A stretch of 55,417 nt of DNA, from positions 1 to 55,417 of the forward strand of contig NZ_FPJO01000037.1 in assembly GCF_900119365.1 (NCBI RefSeq). The letters run 5' to 3'. Source of the DNA: Streptomyces atratus (GTDB lineage: Bacteria > Actinomycetota > Actinomycetes > Streptomycetales > Streptomycetaceae). Below, piece after piece: positions 35,193 to 43,713 of the stretch; the first letter of the stretch is position 1; every line of letters begins with the position of its first letter. The position numbers were made by a program, and so were the translations under genes. A model generated the notes under the pieces. That model worked only from the letters and a program-made list of their open reading frames with translations. It had not been told where the DNA came from and did not search any database.

Positions 35193-35729
35193 CTACGGTG
35201 TCCGAAGCGAGCTGTCCAAGGCCTTCATCAGGTGCGCGACGCGGCTCTTTCCGATGGGGGCGAGGGGGTATCGGCCGAGAACGTCGATCAGCACAGGCGT
35301 AGCGCGCTGACGCGCTTGCTGGATCAGCGCGTCTCCCACGGCGGGATCATCGCCTGCGCAAAGCTCGGCTGCCCGCGCCGAGCTTGCGGTCGCGCGCAGG
35401 ATGTGGCCAACCTGGGTCGCCTGCGCAAGAGGGTGCAGGTACGCAGCGGATGCCGCGTCGCCCGCAGCACGCGCAGCATGCCTGGCGGCTTCGCTGGCGG
35501 CAGCTTTTGCCGCGCGGTGCGCATCCAGCGAGGCAACGCGCTGCAGCTTTGTTCGTGGAGCGCCGTTCGCGAACGTCCATGCAGCTTCGACGGCAGCGCG
35601 AGGCCGCGCGTCTTCGGGATGAGCATCCTCGAAGATCGCAAGGACTTCCTGTGCGCTCTCGACTGCGTAGCGGGCCACGACCCGCAGTTCGCACATGGTC
35701 AGCTCGAAATCGCCTGGTCCAATTGGCAT
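35193..35729 (-). CDS. Putative immunity protein (Imm5-like helical family)
   Basis: The 178-residue, Ala-rich helical protein (DFELTMCELRVVARYAVESA, HPLAQATQVGHIL, ending VAHLMKALDSSLRTP) resembles the family annotated as putative immunity protein in many actinobacteria. Such proteins protect against a cognate toxin in polymorphic-toxin systems, but many occur alone. No toxin gene is visible on either side. Start ATG 35729 has GGAG only 3 nt upstream; ATG 35738 is an alternative. Codon use is less GC-biased at third positions than in neighbouring core genes, which hints at recent arrival. Confidence 0.65.
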   Translation of the reverse strand: MPIGPGDFELTMCELRVVARYAVESAQEVLAIFEDAHPEDARPRAAVEAAWTFANGAPRTKLQRVASLDAHRAAKAAASEAARHAARAAGDAASAAYLHPLAQATQVGHILRATASSARAAELCAGDDPAVGDALIQQARQRATPVLIDVLGRYPLAPIGKSRVAHLMKALDSSLRTP

Positions 35730-36174
35730 GCGCTCCATTCTGGCCGGTGCGCCGACGCCTTTCCCCCGCCCGAAAGCCGGCCTGCACGGCCCCCTGCCGC
35801 CTCTCCGCCCTTCCCAGCACCCCCGGACTCCCACACTCCCGCCCCCCGTCTCAGACCGCCCCGGCTGCCCGTCCACCCCGGCCTAACGGCCTCTCCGCTT
35901 CTTTCCCCGGCCCCTTCCTGGCCTTCCCAGCACTCCCGCGCCCCAAGCCCCGTTCTCAGCTCCTCACCTCCCCAGCCCGCTCTGCCCACCGCCCGCCCCC
36001 TGCCCACGAGGCTCTGCCCGGCCCTTCAGCCCCTCCGGCGTTTGAGGAGCGGGGTCCGGGGCAGAGCCCCGGTTTCGGGAAGGGGCGGGGAGGGGAACAG
36101 CCCCTGCCCACCACACACGCCGAGCAAGCCCACCCACCCACCGCCGCCCCCGCCCCACACCACACGCGCCACAA
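35730..36174. other. Low-complexity, strand-skewed intergenic region
   Basis: About 440 nt are extremely C-rich on the plus strand (CCCC and CCGCCC runs) and hold no supportable gene. The complementary G runs could form G-quadruplexes. A repeat-like segment (36021-36110) and the secA terminator lie at the right end. Confidence 0.6.
36021..36110. repeat. Probable dispersed Streptomyces intergenic repeat
   Basis: The block containing CGGCGTTTGAGGAG, then a CCGGGGC-AGA-GCCCCGG hairpin (36056-36072), then GGGAAGGGGCGGGGAGGGG looks like a sequence I recall from many intergenic places in Streptomyces genomes. The hairpin is seen directly; the claim that it is dispersed rests on memory. Confidence 0.55.
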
Positions 36175-36221
36175 ACCAAAAGCCGGGGCCGGACGCCCAA
36201 ACCACGCGCCCGACCCCGGCT
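36175..36221 (-). terminator. secA: secA terminator
   Basis: Inverted 15-nt arms (36181-36195 and 36207-36221, two or three mismatches or G-U pairs) form a hairpin about 97 nt past the secA stop. On the minus strand it is followed by a U-rich tail (TTTTGGTTTGT). This is one of the few here with a classical U-tract. Confidence 0.75.
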
Positions 36222-36317
36222 AGAACCCACCTACAGCCCGACCACCGCACCGACGTCCAAAGACGTCACTGGCACCCGCGCCTCCTACCGCCGTAGCTAC
36301 CGCTCGGCTGCCTCTTG

Positions 36318-39140
36318 CTACTTCTTACGGCGCCGCCCGCCCCCACCGCTCTTCTGGGCCTTGCGCCGCTCCGCCCGGGTCAGCCCGTCGGACTCGGATC
36401 CCGTCACACCGTCCCCGTTGGAGAAGTCGCCCTCGACGACCCCGCCCTCCCCGTCCACCGTGGGAGCGGAGAAGTGCAGCCGGTCCGGCCGCTGCGGAGC
36501 ATCGAGCCCCTTGGCCCGGATCTCCGGACGTGCCGCCGGCACGGCGTCCTCCTTGGCCAGCGAGGTCCGCTCGGCCGCCTCGTCCTGCACCGGCACTTCC
36601 TCGACCTGCTGCTCGACCTGGACCTCCAGGTTGAACAGGTAGCCGACGGACTCCTCCTTGATGCCCTCCATCATGGCGTTGAACATGTCGAAGCCCTCGC
36701 GCTGGTACTCGACCAGCGGGTCCTTCTGCGCCATGGCACGGAGGCCGATGCCCTCCTGGAGGTAGTCCATCTCGTAGAGGTGCTCGCGCCACTTGCGGTC
36801 CAGGACGGACAGCACCACACGCCGCTCCAGCTCACGCATGATGTCCGAGCCGAGCTGCTTCTCGCGCTCGTCGTACTGCTCGTGGATGTCGTCCTTGATG
36901 GACTCGCCGATGAACTCGGCCGTGATCCCGGCCCGGTCGCCGGCCGCCTCCTCCAGCTCGTCGACGGTGACCTTCACCGGGTAGAGCTGCTTGAACGCGC
37001 CCCACAGCCGGTCCAGGTCCCACTCCTCCGCGAAGCCCTCGGCGGTCTCCTGGCGGATGTAGTCGTCGATCGTGTCGTCCATGAAGTGGCGGATCTGGTC
37101 CTGCAGATCCTCGCCCTCCAGGACCCGGCGACGCTCGCCGTAGATGACCTCACGCTGCCGGTTGAGCACCTCGTCGTACTTCAGGACGTTCTTCCGCGTC
37201 TCGAAGTTCTGCTGCTCGACCTGCGACTGCGCCGACGCGATCGCCCGCGTCACCATCTTGTTCTCGATCGGCACATCGTCCGGCACATTGGCCATCGACA
37301 TGACGCGCTCGACCATCTGCGCCTTGAACAGCCGCATCAGGTCGTCGCCGAGCGACAGGTAGAAGCGGGACTCGCCCGGGTCGCCCTGACGGCCGGAACG
37401 ACCGCGCAGCTGGTTGTCGATACGCCGCGACTCGTGCCGCTCGGTGCCCAGGACGTACAGCCCGCCGAGCTCCTTGACCTCGTCGAACTCCGCCTTGACG
37501 GCCTGCTCGGCCTTCTCCAGCGCGGCGGGCAGCGCGGCCGCCCACTCCTCGACGTGCTCGACAGGGTCGAGGCCGCGCTGGCGCAGCTCCGCCTCGGCGA
37601 GGTCGTCGGGGTTGCCGCCGAGCTTGATGTCGGTGCCTCGTCCGGCCATGTTCGTCGCGACCGTGACCGCGCCCTTGCGGCCGGCCTGGGCGACGATCGT
37701 CGCCTCACGGTCGTGCTGCTTGGCGTTGAGGACCTCGTGCTGGACACCGCGCTTGGAGAGCTGCTGCGAGAGGTACTCGGACTTCTCGACCGAGGTGGTG
37801 CCGACGAGGATCGGCTGCCCCTTCTCGTGCTTCTCGGCGATGTCGTCGACGACCGCCGCGAACTTCGCGACCTCGGTGCGGTAGATCAGGTCCGACTGGT
37901 CGGCACGGACCATCGGCCGGTTGGTCGGGATCGGCACCACACCGAGCTTGTAGATCTGGTGGAACTCGGCGGCCTCGGTCATCGCCGTACCGGTCATGCC
38001 GGAGAGCTTGTCGTAGAGGCGGAAGAAGTTCTGCAGGGTGATCGTGGCAAGGGTCTGGTTCTCGTCCTTGATGTCCACCCCTTCCTTCGCCTCGATCGCC
38101 TGGTGCATGCCCTCGTTGTAGCGGCGGCCGGCGAGGATACGGCCGGTGTGCTCGTCGACGATCATGACTTCGCCGTCGATGACGACGTAGTCCTTGTCCT
38201 TCTTGAAGAGTTCCTTGGCCTTGATCGCGTTGTTGAGGTACCCGACGAGCGGGGTGTTCACCGACTCGTAGAGGTTCTCGATACCGAGCCAGTCCTCGAC
38301 CTTCGAGACACCGGGCTCGTGGATGGCGACGGTCCGCTTCTTCTCGTCGACCTCGTAGTCGCCGGTCTCCTCGATGCCCTTGAGCGGGTTGCCCGCCTCG
38401 CCCTTGGTCAGCCGCGTGACCAGCTTGGCGAAGTCGCCGTACCACTTGGTGGCCTGGTCGGCCGGGCCGGAGATGATCAGCGGCGTACGGGCCTCGTCGA
38501 CGAGGATCGAGTCGACCTCGTCGACCACGGCGAAGTTGTGACCGCGCTGGACGAGCTCGTCGGCCGACCACGCCATGTTGTCGCGGAGGTAGTCGAAGCC
38601 GAACTCGTTGTTCGTGCCGTACGTGATGTCGCAGGCGTACTGCTCACGGCGCTGGGCCGGCGTCATGTTGGCGATGATGCAGCCGACGGTCAGGCCCAGG
38701 AACTTGTGGACGCGGCCCATCAGTTCGGAGTCGCGCTCGGCCAGGTAGTCGTTGACCGTGATCAGGTGCACGCCCTTGCCGGAGAGCGCATTGAGGTACG
38801 CCGGCAGGGTGCCGACCAGGGTCTTGCCCTCGCCGGTCTTCATCTCGGCCACGTAGCCGAGGTGGAGGGCTGCGCCGCCCATCATCTGAACGTCGTAGTG
38901 GCGCTGTCCGAGGACCCGCTTGGCGGCCTCACGGACGGTCGCGAATGCCTCGGGGAGCAGGTCGTCCAGGCTCTCGCCGTCCGCGTACCGTTCCTTGTAC
39001 TCGTCGGTGAGCGCCCGCAGCTCGGCGTCGGAGAGGTTGACGAAGTCCTCTTCGATGGAGCTGACCTGGTCCGCGATGCGGTGCAGTTTGCGCAGGATCT
39101 TGCCTTCGCCTGCACGCATGAGCTTGTTGAAGACGGACAC
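36318..39140 (-). CDS. secA: Preprotein translocase ATPase SecA
   Basis: This is the motor that drives unfolded preproteins through SecYEG. The 940-residue protein has Walker A MKTGEGKT (about 99-106), the DEAD-like VVDEVDSILVDEAR, the preprotein-crosslinking domain, the second ATPase lobe with ATNMAGRGTD and GRSGRQGDPG, and the scaffold and wing domains. The start is GTG 39140 (SVFNKLMRAGEGK) with AAGGAG 10 nt upstream. The C-terminus is a disordered acidic stretch ending in a basic tail (RRKAQKSGGGGRRRKK). It lacks the Cys-rich zinc-binding motif that contacts SecB in proteobacteria, as expected for actinobacteria. A terminator follows. Confidence 0.98.
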   Translation of the reverse strand: MSVFNKLMRAGEGKILRKLHRIADQVSSIEEDFVNLSDAELRALTDEYKERYADGESLDDLLPEAFATVREAAKRVLGQRHYDVQMMGGAALHLGYVAEMKTGEGKTLVGTLPAYLNALSGKGVHLITVNDYLAERDSELMGRVHKFLGLTVGCIIANMTPAQRREQYACDITYGTNNEFGFDYLRDNMAWSADELVQRGHNFAVVDEVDSILVDEARTPLIISGPADQATKWYGDFAKLVTRLTKGEAGNPLKGIEETGDYEVDEKKRTVAIHEPGVSKVEDWLGIENLYESVNTPLVGYLNNAIKAKELFKKDKDYVVIDGEVMIVDEHTGRILAGRRYNEGMHQAIEAKEGVDIKDENQTLATITLQNFFRLYDKLSGMTGTAMTEAAEFHQIYKLGVVPIPTNRPMVRADQSDLIYRTEVAKFAAVVDDIAEKHEKGQPILVGTTSVEKSEYLSQQLSKRGVQHEVLNAKQHDREATIVAQAGRKGAVTVATNMAGRGTDIKLGGNPDDLAEAELRQRGLDPVEHVEEWAAALPAALEKAEQAVKAEFDEVKELGGLYVLGTERHESRRIDNQLRGRSGRQGDPGESRFYLSLGDDLMRLFKAQMVERVMSMANVPDDVPIENKMVTRAIASAQSQVEQQNFETRKNVLKYDEVLNRQREVIYGERRRVLEGEDLQDQIRHFMDDTIDDYIRQETAEGFAEEWDLDRLWGAFKQLYPVKVTVDELEEAAGDRAGITAEFIGESIKDDIHEQYDEREKQLGSDIMRELERRVVLSVLDRKWREHLYEMDYLQEGIGLRAMAQKDPLVEYQREGFDMFNAMMEGIKEESVGYLFNLEVQVEQQVEEVPVQDEAAERTSLAKEDAVPAARPEIRAKGLDAPQRPDRLHFSAPTVDGEGGVVEGDFSNGDGVTGSESDGLTRAERRKAQKSGGGGRRRKK

Positions 39141-39380
39141 TGAGGCTGGTCTCCTTGCCGGTCGGGCCTGGCACTGGGTCGTGTTATGGACTCTGGCGCG
39201 GGCACGGCAGGTGGGCCCCACCGCAACGGCCATCGTAAGCGAGGACCCCGCCGCGCAGGGAGTGCTGCCGCCCCGTTGGCCCCGCCGTTCCCTCACGAGT
39301 CAACGGCCGGAGAGCCCCGAAGGTGCCGGGAAGTCCGAAAAGTGTTCGCTTCACGCACGCCACCTCACCAGAATCCGTAC

Positions 39381-39692
39381 ATGGAGCCGATCACCCTCAC
39401 CAACGACCGTCTGCTGCCGCGCCCCTTCACCGGCGGCGACACGGACGCGATCCACGCCGCCTGTCAGGACCCGGCCATCCAGCGGTGGACGGTGGCGCCC
39501 TCCCCGTACAGCCGCGCCGAGGTGGGCAACATCCCCTCGCGTGCCGTGGCGCCGAGGACGGGGTTCCGGATGGAGGGCGAGCAGTGGTCGGGCCTGCTCA
39601 ACAAGGGAGTACGGCGCGACTCCTGGATCGGCGCGCTGCTCCCTTCCGATCTCGGCCTGCCCGGCACCCACGCCTGTCTGCCGGCCCCCTGA
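39381..39692 (+). pseudogene. GNAT acetyltransferase with the catalytic middle deleted
   Basis: The N-terminus MEPITLTNDRLLPRPF followed by DTDAIHAACQDPAIQRW and VAPSPYSRAE is a normal RimJ/RimL-type GNAT start. The C-terminus (GEQWSGLLNKGVRRDSWIGALLPSDLGL) is the kind of ending such proteins have. They are joined directly around residues 50-58, giving 103 residues where about 180 are expected. The missing segment holds the acetyl-CoA-binding motif. The frame is kept, so a short protein could be made but it should not be catalytic. It lies between secA and the winged-helix gene. Confidence 0.7.
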
Positions 39693-39746
39693 CGGACTCC
39701 ACGACTCCCCGGCCGGATGTCAGTGGCTGCCTCTAGGGTGCGGGGC

Positions 39747-40922
39747 ATGACGTCTGTGCCGCCTCCCGCCGCTGAACTCTCCGCCGACCAGACGCGCAGG
39801 ATCGCCCTGCGCGCCCAGGGCTTCCTCGGCGCTCCGGACCGTCGGGCCGGGGTTCCCGGTGTGCTGCGGCATCTCGGCGCCGTACAGCTCGACACGATCT
39901 CGGTGCTCGCACGATCGCACGAGCTGATTCCTTACGCGCGCCTCGGCGCGGTCGGCCGACGCACCGTCGAGGAGGCGTACTGGTCGGGCGGCCGCACCTT
40001 CGAGTACTGGTCGCACGCGGCCTGCATCCTGCCGGTCGAGGAGTGGCCGCACTTCGCCTTCCGCCGCCGCGCCTACCGCTCGCGCCCGCACTGGCACCAC
40101 GACCTGCCGGACGGCGCGTACGACACGGTGATCAAGCAGCTGCGCGCCGAGGGCCCGCTGACGGCGACGGAGCTGGGCGGCGCGAAGAACGGCGGCGAGT
40201 GGTGGGACTGGTCGGCATCGAAGGTCGCCGTCGAGCGCGCCCTGATGTACGGCGAGGTGGTGTGCACCGAGCGCCGCAGCTGGAAGCGGGTGTACGACCT
40301 CGCCGAGCGGGCCCTGCCCGATGCCGTGCTGCACGACGATCTGGACGACACCGAGTGCCTGCGCCGGCTGGTCGCCCTCGCGGGGCAGTCCCTGGGGGTG
40401 GGCACCCGGGCGGACATCGCGGACTACCACCGGCTGAAGGGTGAGCAGTTCGACGCGGTGGTGGCGGACTCCGGACTGGTGCCGGTGACGGTGCGGGGCT
40501 GGGCGAAACCGGCCTGGGCGGACCCCGCGGCGCTGGCCTCGGAGCCGCGCGGGCGGCATCGTACGACGCTGCTGTCGCCGTTCGACTCACTGGTCTGGGA
40601 GCGGGCACGCACCGAGCGGATCTTCGGTTTCACCCACCGCCTGGAGGCCTACGTCCCCAAGCCCAAGCGGGTCCACGGATACTTCGCGATGCCGCTGCTG
40701 GCGGGCGGAAAGCTGCAGGGCCGCGTCGACCCGGCGCGCGAGGGCAGCGCGCTGGTCGCCCGGCAGGTCTCCTTGGCAGACAGGAAGGCCGTGGTGCCGA
40801 TGGCCGAGGCCCTGGTGGAAGCCGCGTCCTGGGTCGGCTGTACGGATATCCGGCTGGAGCGGGTCGACGCGCCGGAACTGCGCGGACCGCTCACTCAGGA
40901 AATCGCCCGCGCCCTGGCCTGA
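39747..40922 (+). CDS. Winged-helix DNA-binding protein (HTH_42 / YcaQ-like family)
   Basis: The 391-residue protein has the pattern of the HTH_42 (DUF1006) family, tandem winged helices: LSADQTRRIALRAQGF at the N-terminus, LDTISVLARSHELIPYARLG, WSHAACILPVEEWP, and the C-terminal LLSPFDSLVWERART with the following Phe and Arg. E. coli YcaQ of this family is a DNA glycosylase that unhooks interstrand crosslinks, and Streptomyces relatives can protect against DNA-alkylating natural products. By family a DNA repair function is likely; the substrate is not known. Start ATG 39747, with an imperfect GGGGC just upstream. Confidence 0.8.
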   Translation: MTSVPPPAAELSADQTRRIALRAQGFLGAPDRRAGVPGVLRHLGAVQLDTISVLARSHELIPYARLGAVGRRTVEEAYWSGGRTFEYWSHAACILPVEEWPHFAFRRRAYRSRPHWHHDLPDGAYDTVIKQLRAEGPLTATELGGAKNGGEWWDWSASKVAVERALMYGEVVCTERRSWKRVYDLAERALPDAVLHDDLDDTECLRRLVALAGQSLGVGTRADIADYHRLKGEQFDAVVADSGLVPVTVRGWAKPAWADPAALASEPRGRHRTTLLSPFDSLVWERARTERIFGFTHRLEAYVPKPKRVHGYFAMPLLAGGKLQGRVDPAREGSALVARQVSLADRKAVVPMAEALVEAASWVGCTDIRLERVDAPELRGPLTQEIARALA

Positions 40923-40940
40923 GCCCGCGTTCGCCCGCCC

Positions 40941-41696
40941 TCACCTGATCTCGAGGATCTTCTCCCGCATGGCATAGACCACGGCTTCCATCCGGGAGTG
41001 CAGCTGCAGCTTCTCCAGAATGTTGCGGACGTGGTTCTTCACGGTGTTCTCGGAAATGAACAGTTCCTTCGCGATATCGCGATTGTTCATGCCCGTTGCA
41101 ACGAGTTTGAGGACTTCGAGTTCCCGGTCGGTGAGCCGGGGCGCGGGTACCAGTCGGCGCTCGTCGGTCCGCTGGATCATCGACTTGAACTCGGTGAGCA
41201 GCTTGGACGCCATGGAGGGGCTGATCTGGGACTGCCCGTCGGCGACCGCGCGAATGGCCGTGGCCACTTCGTCCGTGGAGATCTCCTTGAGGAGATAGCC
41301 GGTGGCGCCGGCCTTGATCGCGTCGTAGAGGTCGGCCTCCTCGTCGCTGATCGTCAGCATGATGATCTTCGCGCTGGGGGCCACCTCCTTGATGGATGTG
41401 CAGGCCTCGATGCCGCCGCGCTTGGGCATCCGTACGTCCATCAGCACGATGTCGGGGAGCAGATCGGCGGCCTTGTCGACCGCCTCCGACCCGTCACCCG
41501 CCTCTCCGACGACCTGGATGTCCTCCTCCTGGGCGAGGACGATCTCCAGGCCTCTGCGGAAGAGCGCGTGGTCGTCGACCACGAGGACCCTGATCGGCTC
41601 CTTGCGGAAACCACTGTCCATGTCCGCGCCGGTGCCGGCTCCGGCGATCTCGTCGGGATCATTCGCATCGCGCATGGGCCCGAAGGTGTCCGCCAT
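40941..41696 (-). CDS. NarL/FixJ-type response regulator without adjacent sensor kinase
   Basis: The 251-residue protein has a receiver domain (about 36-150: VLVVDDHALFRRG, phosphoacceptor Asp87 in VLMDVRMP, Lys in GYLLKE) and a LuxR-type helix-turn-helix (about 185-245: LTDREVEVL-like start, NRDIAKELFISENTVKNHV). Start ATG 41696 has an excellent GGGGGAGG site. This gives a 33-residue acidic tail before the receiver, longer than usual. No histidine kinase gene is adjacent, so it is an orphan by context, although conserved near secA and hpf in Streptomyces as I recall. Targets are unknown. Confidence 0.85.
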   Translation of the reverse strand: MADTFGPMRDANDPDEIAGAGTGADMDSGFRKEPIRVLVVDDHALFRRGLEIVLAQEEDIQVVGEAGDGSEAVDKAADLLPDIVLMDVRMPKRGGIEACTSIKEVAPSAKIIMLTISDEEADLYDAIKAGATGYLLKEISTDEVATAIRAVADGQSQISPSMASKLLTEFKSMIQRTDERRLVPAPRLTDRELEVLKLVATGMNNRDIAKELFISENTVKNHVRNILEKLQLHSRMEAVVYAMREKILEIR

Positions 41697-41830
41697 CGTT
41701 CCTCCCCCTGAAGGCCGTGGCCTGAAGTTCACATACTGTCCACCAACGGCAGTTCACAGAGCACCGGTTGGCTTGGAACGCCATGATTCCATGCCTGGAC
41801 GACGAAGCGGTGATCCCGTGGTCGCACGCG

Positions 41831-41867
41831 GGTGCCCCTGGGGGCGCACAGGCACTCCAGGGGCACC
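41831..41867 (-). terminator. hpf: Terminator downstream of hpf
   Basis: GGTGCCCCTGG (41831-41841) and CCAGGGGCACC (41857-41867) form a perfect 11-bp stem around 15 nt, starting 15 nt after the hpf stop on the minus strand. Confidence 0.7.
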
Positions 41868-41881
41868 GCGGAAGCGTGGCG

Positions 41882-42571
41882 TCAGCCGCCGAGCGCACCG
41901 CCTGCGCCGCCCGCCTCGTCGGCGGCCAGCGGGTCGGTCCTCAGGTGGATGACACCGTAGTCATAGGCATGCCGTCGGTAGACGACACTGGGTTCCTTGG
42001 TCTCGGAGTCGACGAACAGATAGAAGTCGTGCCCGACCAGCTCCATCTCGTAGAGCGCCTGGTCGAGCGACATCGGTGCGGCGACATGCGTCTTCTCGCG
42101 CATCACCAGCGGACCCTCGCCCTGAACCTCCAGCGAGCCGAACCTGGTGGTGGGCACGGACTCGGCCGACTCATTGGCGATCAGGTCGCCCTCGCCGTTG
42201 AACGACGCCGCACCCGGCACGGTCTCGGCGACCTCGGCAGCGGGAATCCGGCCATTGCCACGACGGCTGTAGCGCTTGTCGTGCTGCTTGCGCAGCCGCG
42301 CCTCCAGCTTTCCGGTGGCCAGGTCCAGCGCTGCGTACGGGTCGCCTGCGGCCGCTTCCGCCCGGATGACCGGACCACGCGAGCGGAGCGTGATCTCCAC
42401 CCGGTCGGAACGGTCGGCCTGACGGGGGTTCGGCTCCTTGGACACCTCGACGTCGAGGCTGATCACCTTGCCGTCGAACTTCTGGATCTTGTCCAGCTTC
42501 AGCTTCTCGGCCACGTGCTTGCGGAACCGCTCGGGCACCTCGGTCTTGCGGCCCTTGACGACGATGTCCAC
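41882..42571 (-). CDS. hpf: Ribosome hibernation promoting factor, long form
   Basis: This is a long-type hibernation factor that dimerises 70S ribosomes into inactive 100S particles in slow growth. The 229-residue protein has the N-terminal ribosome-binding domain (about 1-110: VDIVVKGRKTEVPERFRKHV, the beta-alpha fold with VEITLRSRGPVIRAE) and the C-terminal dimerisation domain (about 170-229: MSLDQALYEMELVGHDFYLF, VVYRRHAYDYGVIHL). The start is GTG 42571, with GGAG 6 nt upstream. A GC hairpin (42593-42612) lies just before that site in the leader. Confidence 0.93.
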   Translation of the reverse strand: MDIVVKGRKTEVPERFRKHVAEKLKLDKIQKFDGKVISLDVEVSKEPNPRQADRSDRVEITLRSRGPVIRAEAAAGDPYAALDLATGKLEARLRKQHDKRYSRRGNGRIPAAEVAETVPGAASFNGEGDLIANESAESVPTTRFGSLEVQGEGPLVMREKTHVAAPMSLDQALYEMELVGHDFYLFVDSETKEPSVVYRRHAYDYGVIHLRTDPLAADEAGGAGGALGG

Positions 42572-42893
42572 GCAGAACTCCGTTCCCGGATCGCTCCGCT
42601 CAGGGGCGGAGCATCTCCCTTTTGCACCAGGCCCCGGTGACAACCGGAGCCGCGGACTCGGTGACTTCCACCTCCTCCTCCCCCATCGGTGAGGTCTCCA
42701 CCCCACCGAATTTCCAGCCTCTGGACTACTGGTGTGTTGCCTGCCCGAAACCTGGTGGTGCATTCATCGAGGTCTGGCATTCACCATTCCTCACAACCGA
42801 ACATAGCCTGCCTGGCCGGATGTCGGCACCCGCTACTCGCGCGTACCTCCGTTCGGGCTGTTTTCGCCACTCACTACCTGCAACGATGCAAGT
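42572..42893. other. hpf upstream region
   Basis: About 320 nt between comF and hpf, with no gene supported. It is less GC-rich than the coding regions and presumably holds the hpf promoter. A 7-bp hairpin (42593-42599 with 42606-42612, 6-nt loop) stands about 12 nt upstream of the hpf ribosome-binding site and might influence translation. No confident -10/-35 pair was found. Confidence 0.5.
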
Positions 42894-43619
42894 TCACTGA
42901 CAGTTCCGGTTTATTTCGAAGGCCGAGGGAGAGACTGCGACAACGGCCGCCCGACCGCTGCCAGGAGCGCGCGCGTGCCCGCACGCCGCCCCCACCGCCC
43001 GGGCCGCCTCGGCGAGCGAGGCCCCCGTCGTCAGAAGGTCGTCCACCAGCACCACCCGTCCGGCCGCAAGCAGCCGCTCGCCCCCGGCCACGACCTCCAG
43101 CGCCCCCGCCAGATTCGCCTGCCGCTGACGGGCTCCCAGCCCCGCCTGGTCGGCCACCGCGCGCCGCTGCCGGAGCACCGCGACCACCTGGGCCCGGATG
43201 CCGCCGCATCTCAGCTCTCCCGCCGCGGCACGCGCGATCCGGCGCGTCGGATCATGTCCCCGTGCCGCCACCGCCCGCCGCGCCGACGGCACCGGCACGA
43301 GCAGCAACGGGCCGACACCACCTACATGCCCCGTCCCGGCCCGCACGGCCCCCGCCAGCGCCTTGCCGAGCGCCCCGGCCAGCCCCAGCTCACCCCGCTC
43401 CTTGTGAGCCAGCAGCGCCGCACGTACCGCGTTCTCGTACGCGGCGGCCGCGTACACCACCGGCAGGCCCACGGGCTCCGGAACGGGCCGCACCCGGCGC
43501 GGCATCCCGCCGTGGAGCTCCGCACGGCATTCCTCGCACAACTGCACGCGCGGCCTGCCGCAGCCGCCGCAGGACACCGGCAGCACCAGGCCGGAGATCT
43601 CCCGCCACCACCCCCGCAT
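42894..43619 (-). CDS. comF: ComF-family phosphoribosyltransferase-like protein
   Basis: The 241-residue protein has an N-terminal Cys4 zinc-binding site (Cys17, 20, 28, 31 in CGGC and CEEC) and a C-terminal phosphoribosyltransferase fold with the PRPP loop VVLVDDLLTTGAS. ComF is needed for DNA uptake in naturally competent bacteria; Streptomyces uses it for an unknown purpose. It is nevertheless conserved beside hpf and lpqB in actinobacteria. ATG 43619 is chosen because the conserved protein begins near there; GTG 43655 would add 12 residues. It follows lpqB by 94 nt on the same strand. Confidence 0.85.
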   Translation of the reverse strand: MRGWWREISGLVLPVSCGGCGRPRVQLCEECRAELHGGMPRRVRPVPEPVGLPVVYAAAAYENAVRAALLAHKERGELGLAGALGKALAGAVRAGTGHVGGVGPLLLVPVPSARRAVAARGHDPTRRIARAAAGELRCGGIRAQVVAVLRQRRAVADQAGLGARQRQANLAGALEVVAGGERLLAAGRVVLVDDLLTTGASLAEAARAVGAACGHARAPGSGRAAVVAVSPSAFEINRNCQ

Positions 43620-43713
43620 CACTCCACTGTGCTCTTCCCGGCGCGAGCGGGCCACCCCTGTGGAAAACAGCAGGCCACCCCTGCGGAAAGCGCGGAACGG
43701 GCCTTGCGGCGCC

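Noticed and set aside
35028..36296. A 422-codon frame starting from the good site at 35028
   Set aside because: Only the first about 55 codons look like protein; the rest is antisense to the immunity-like gene and then C-rich low-complexity DNA.
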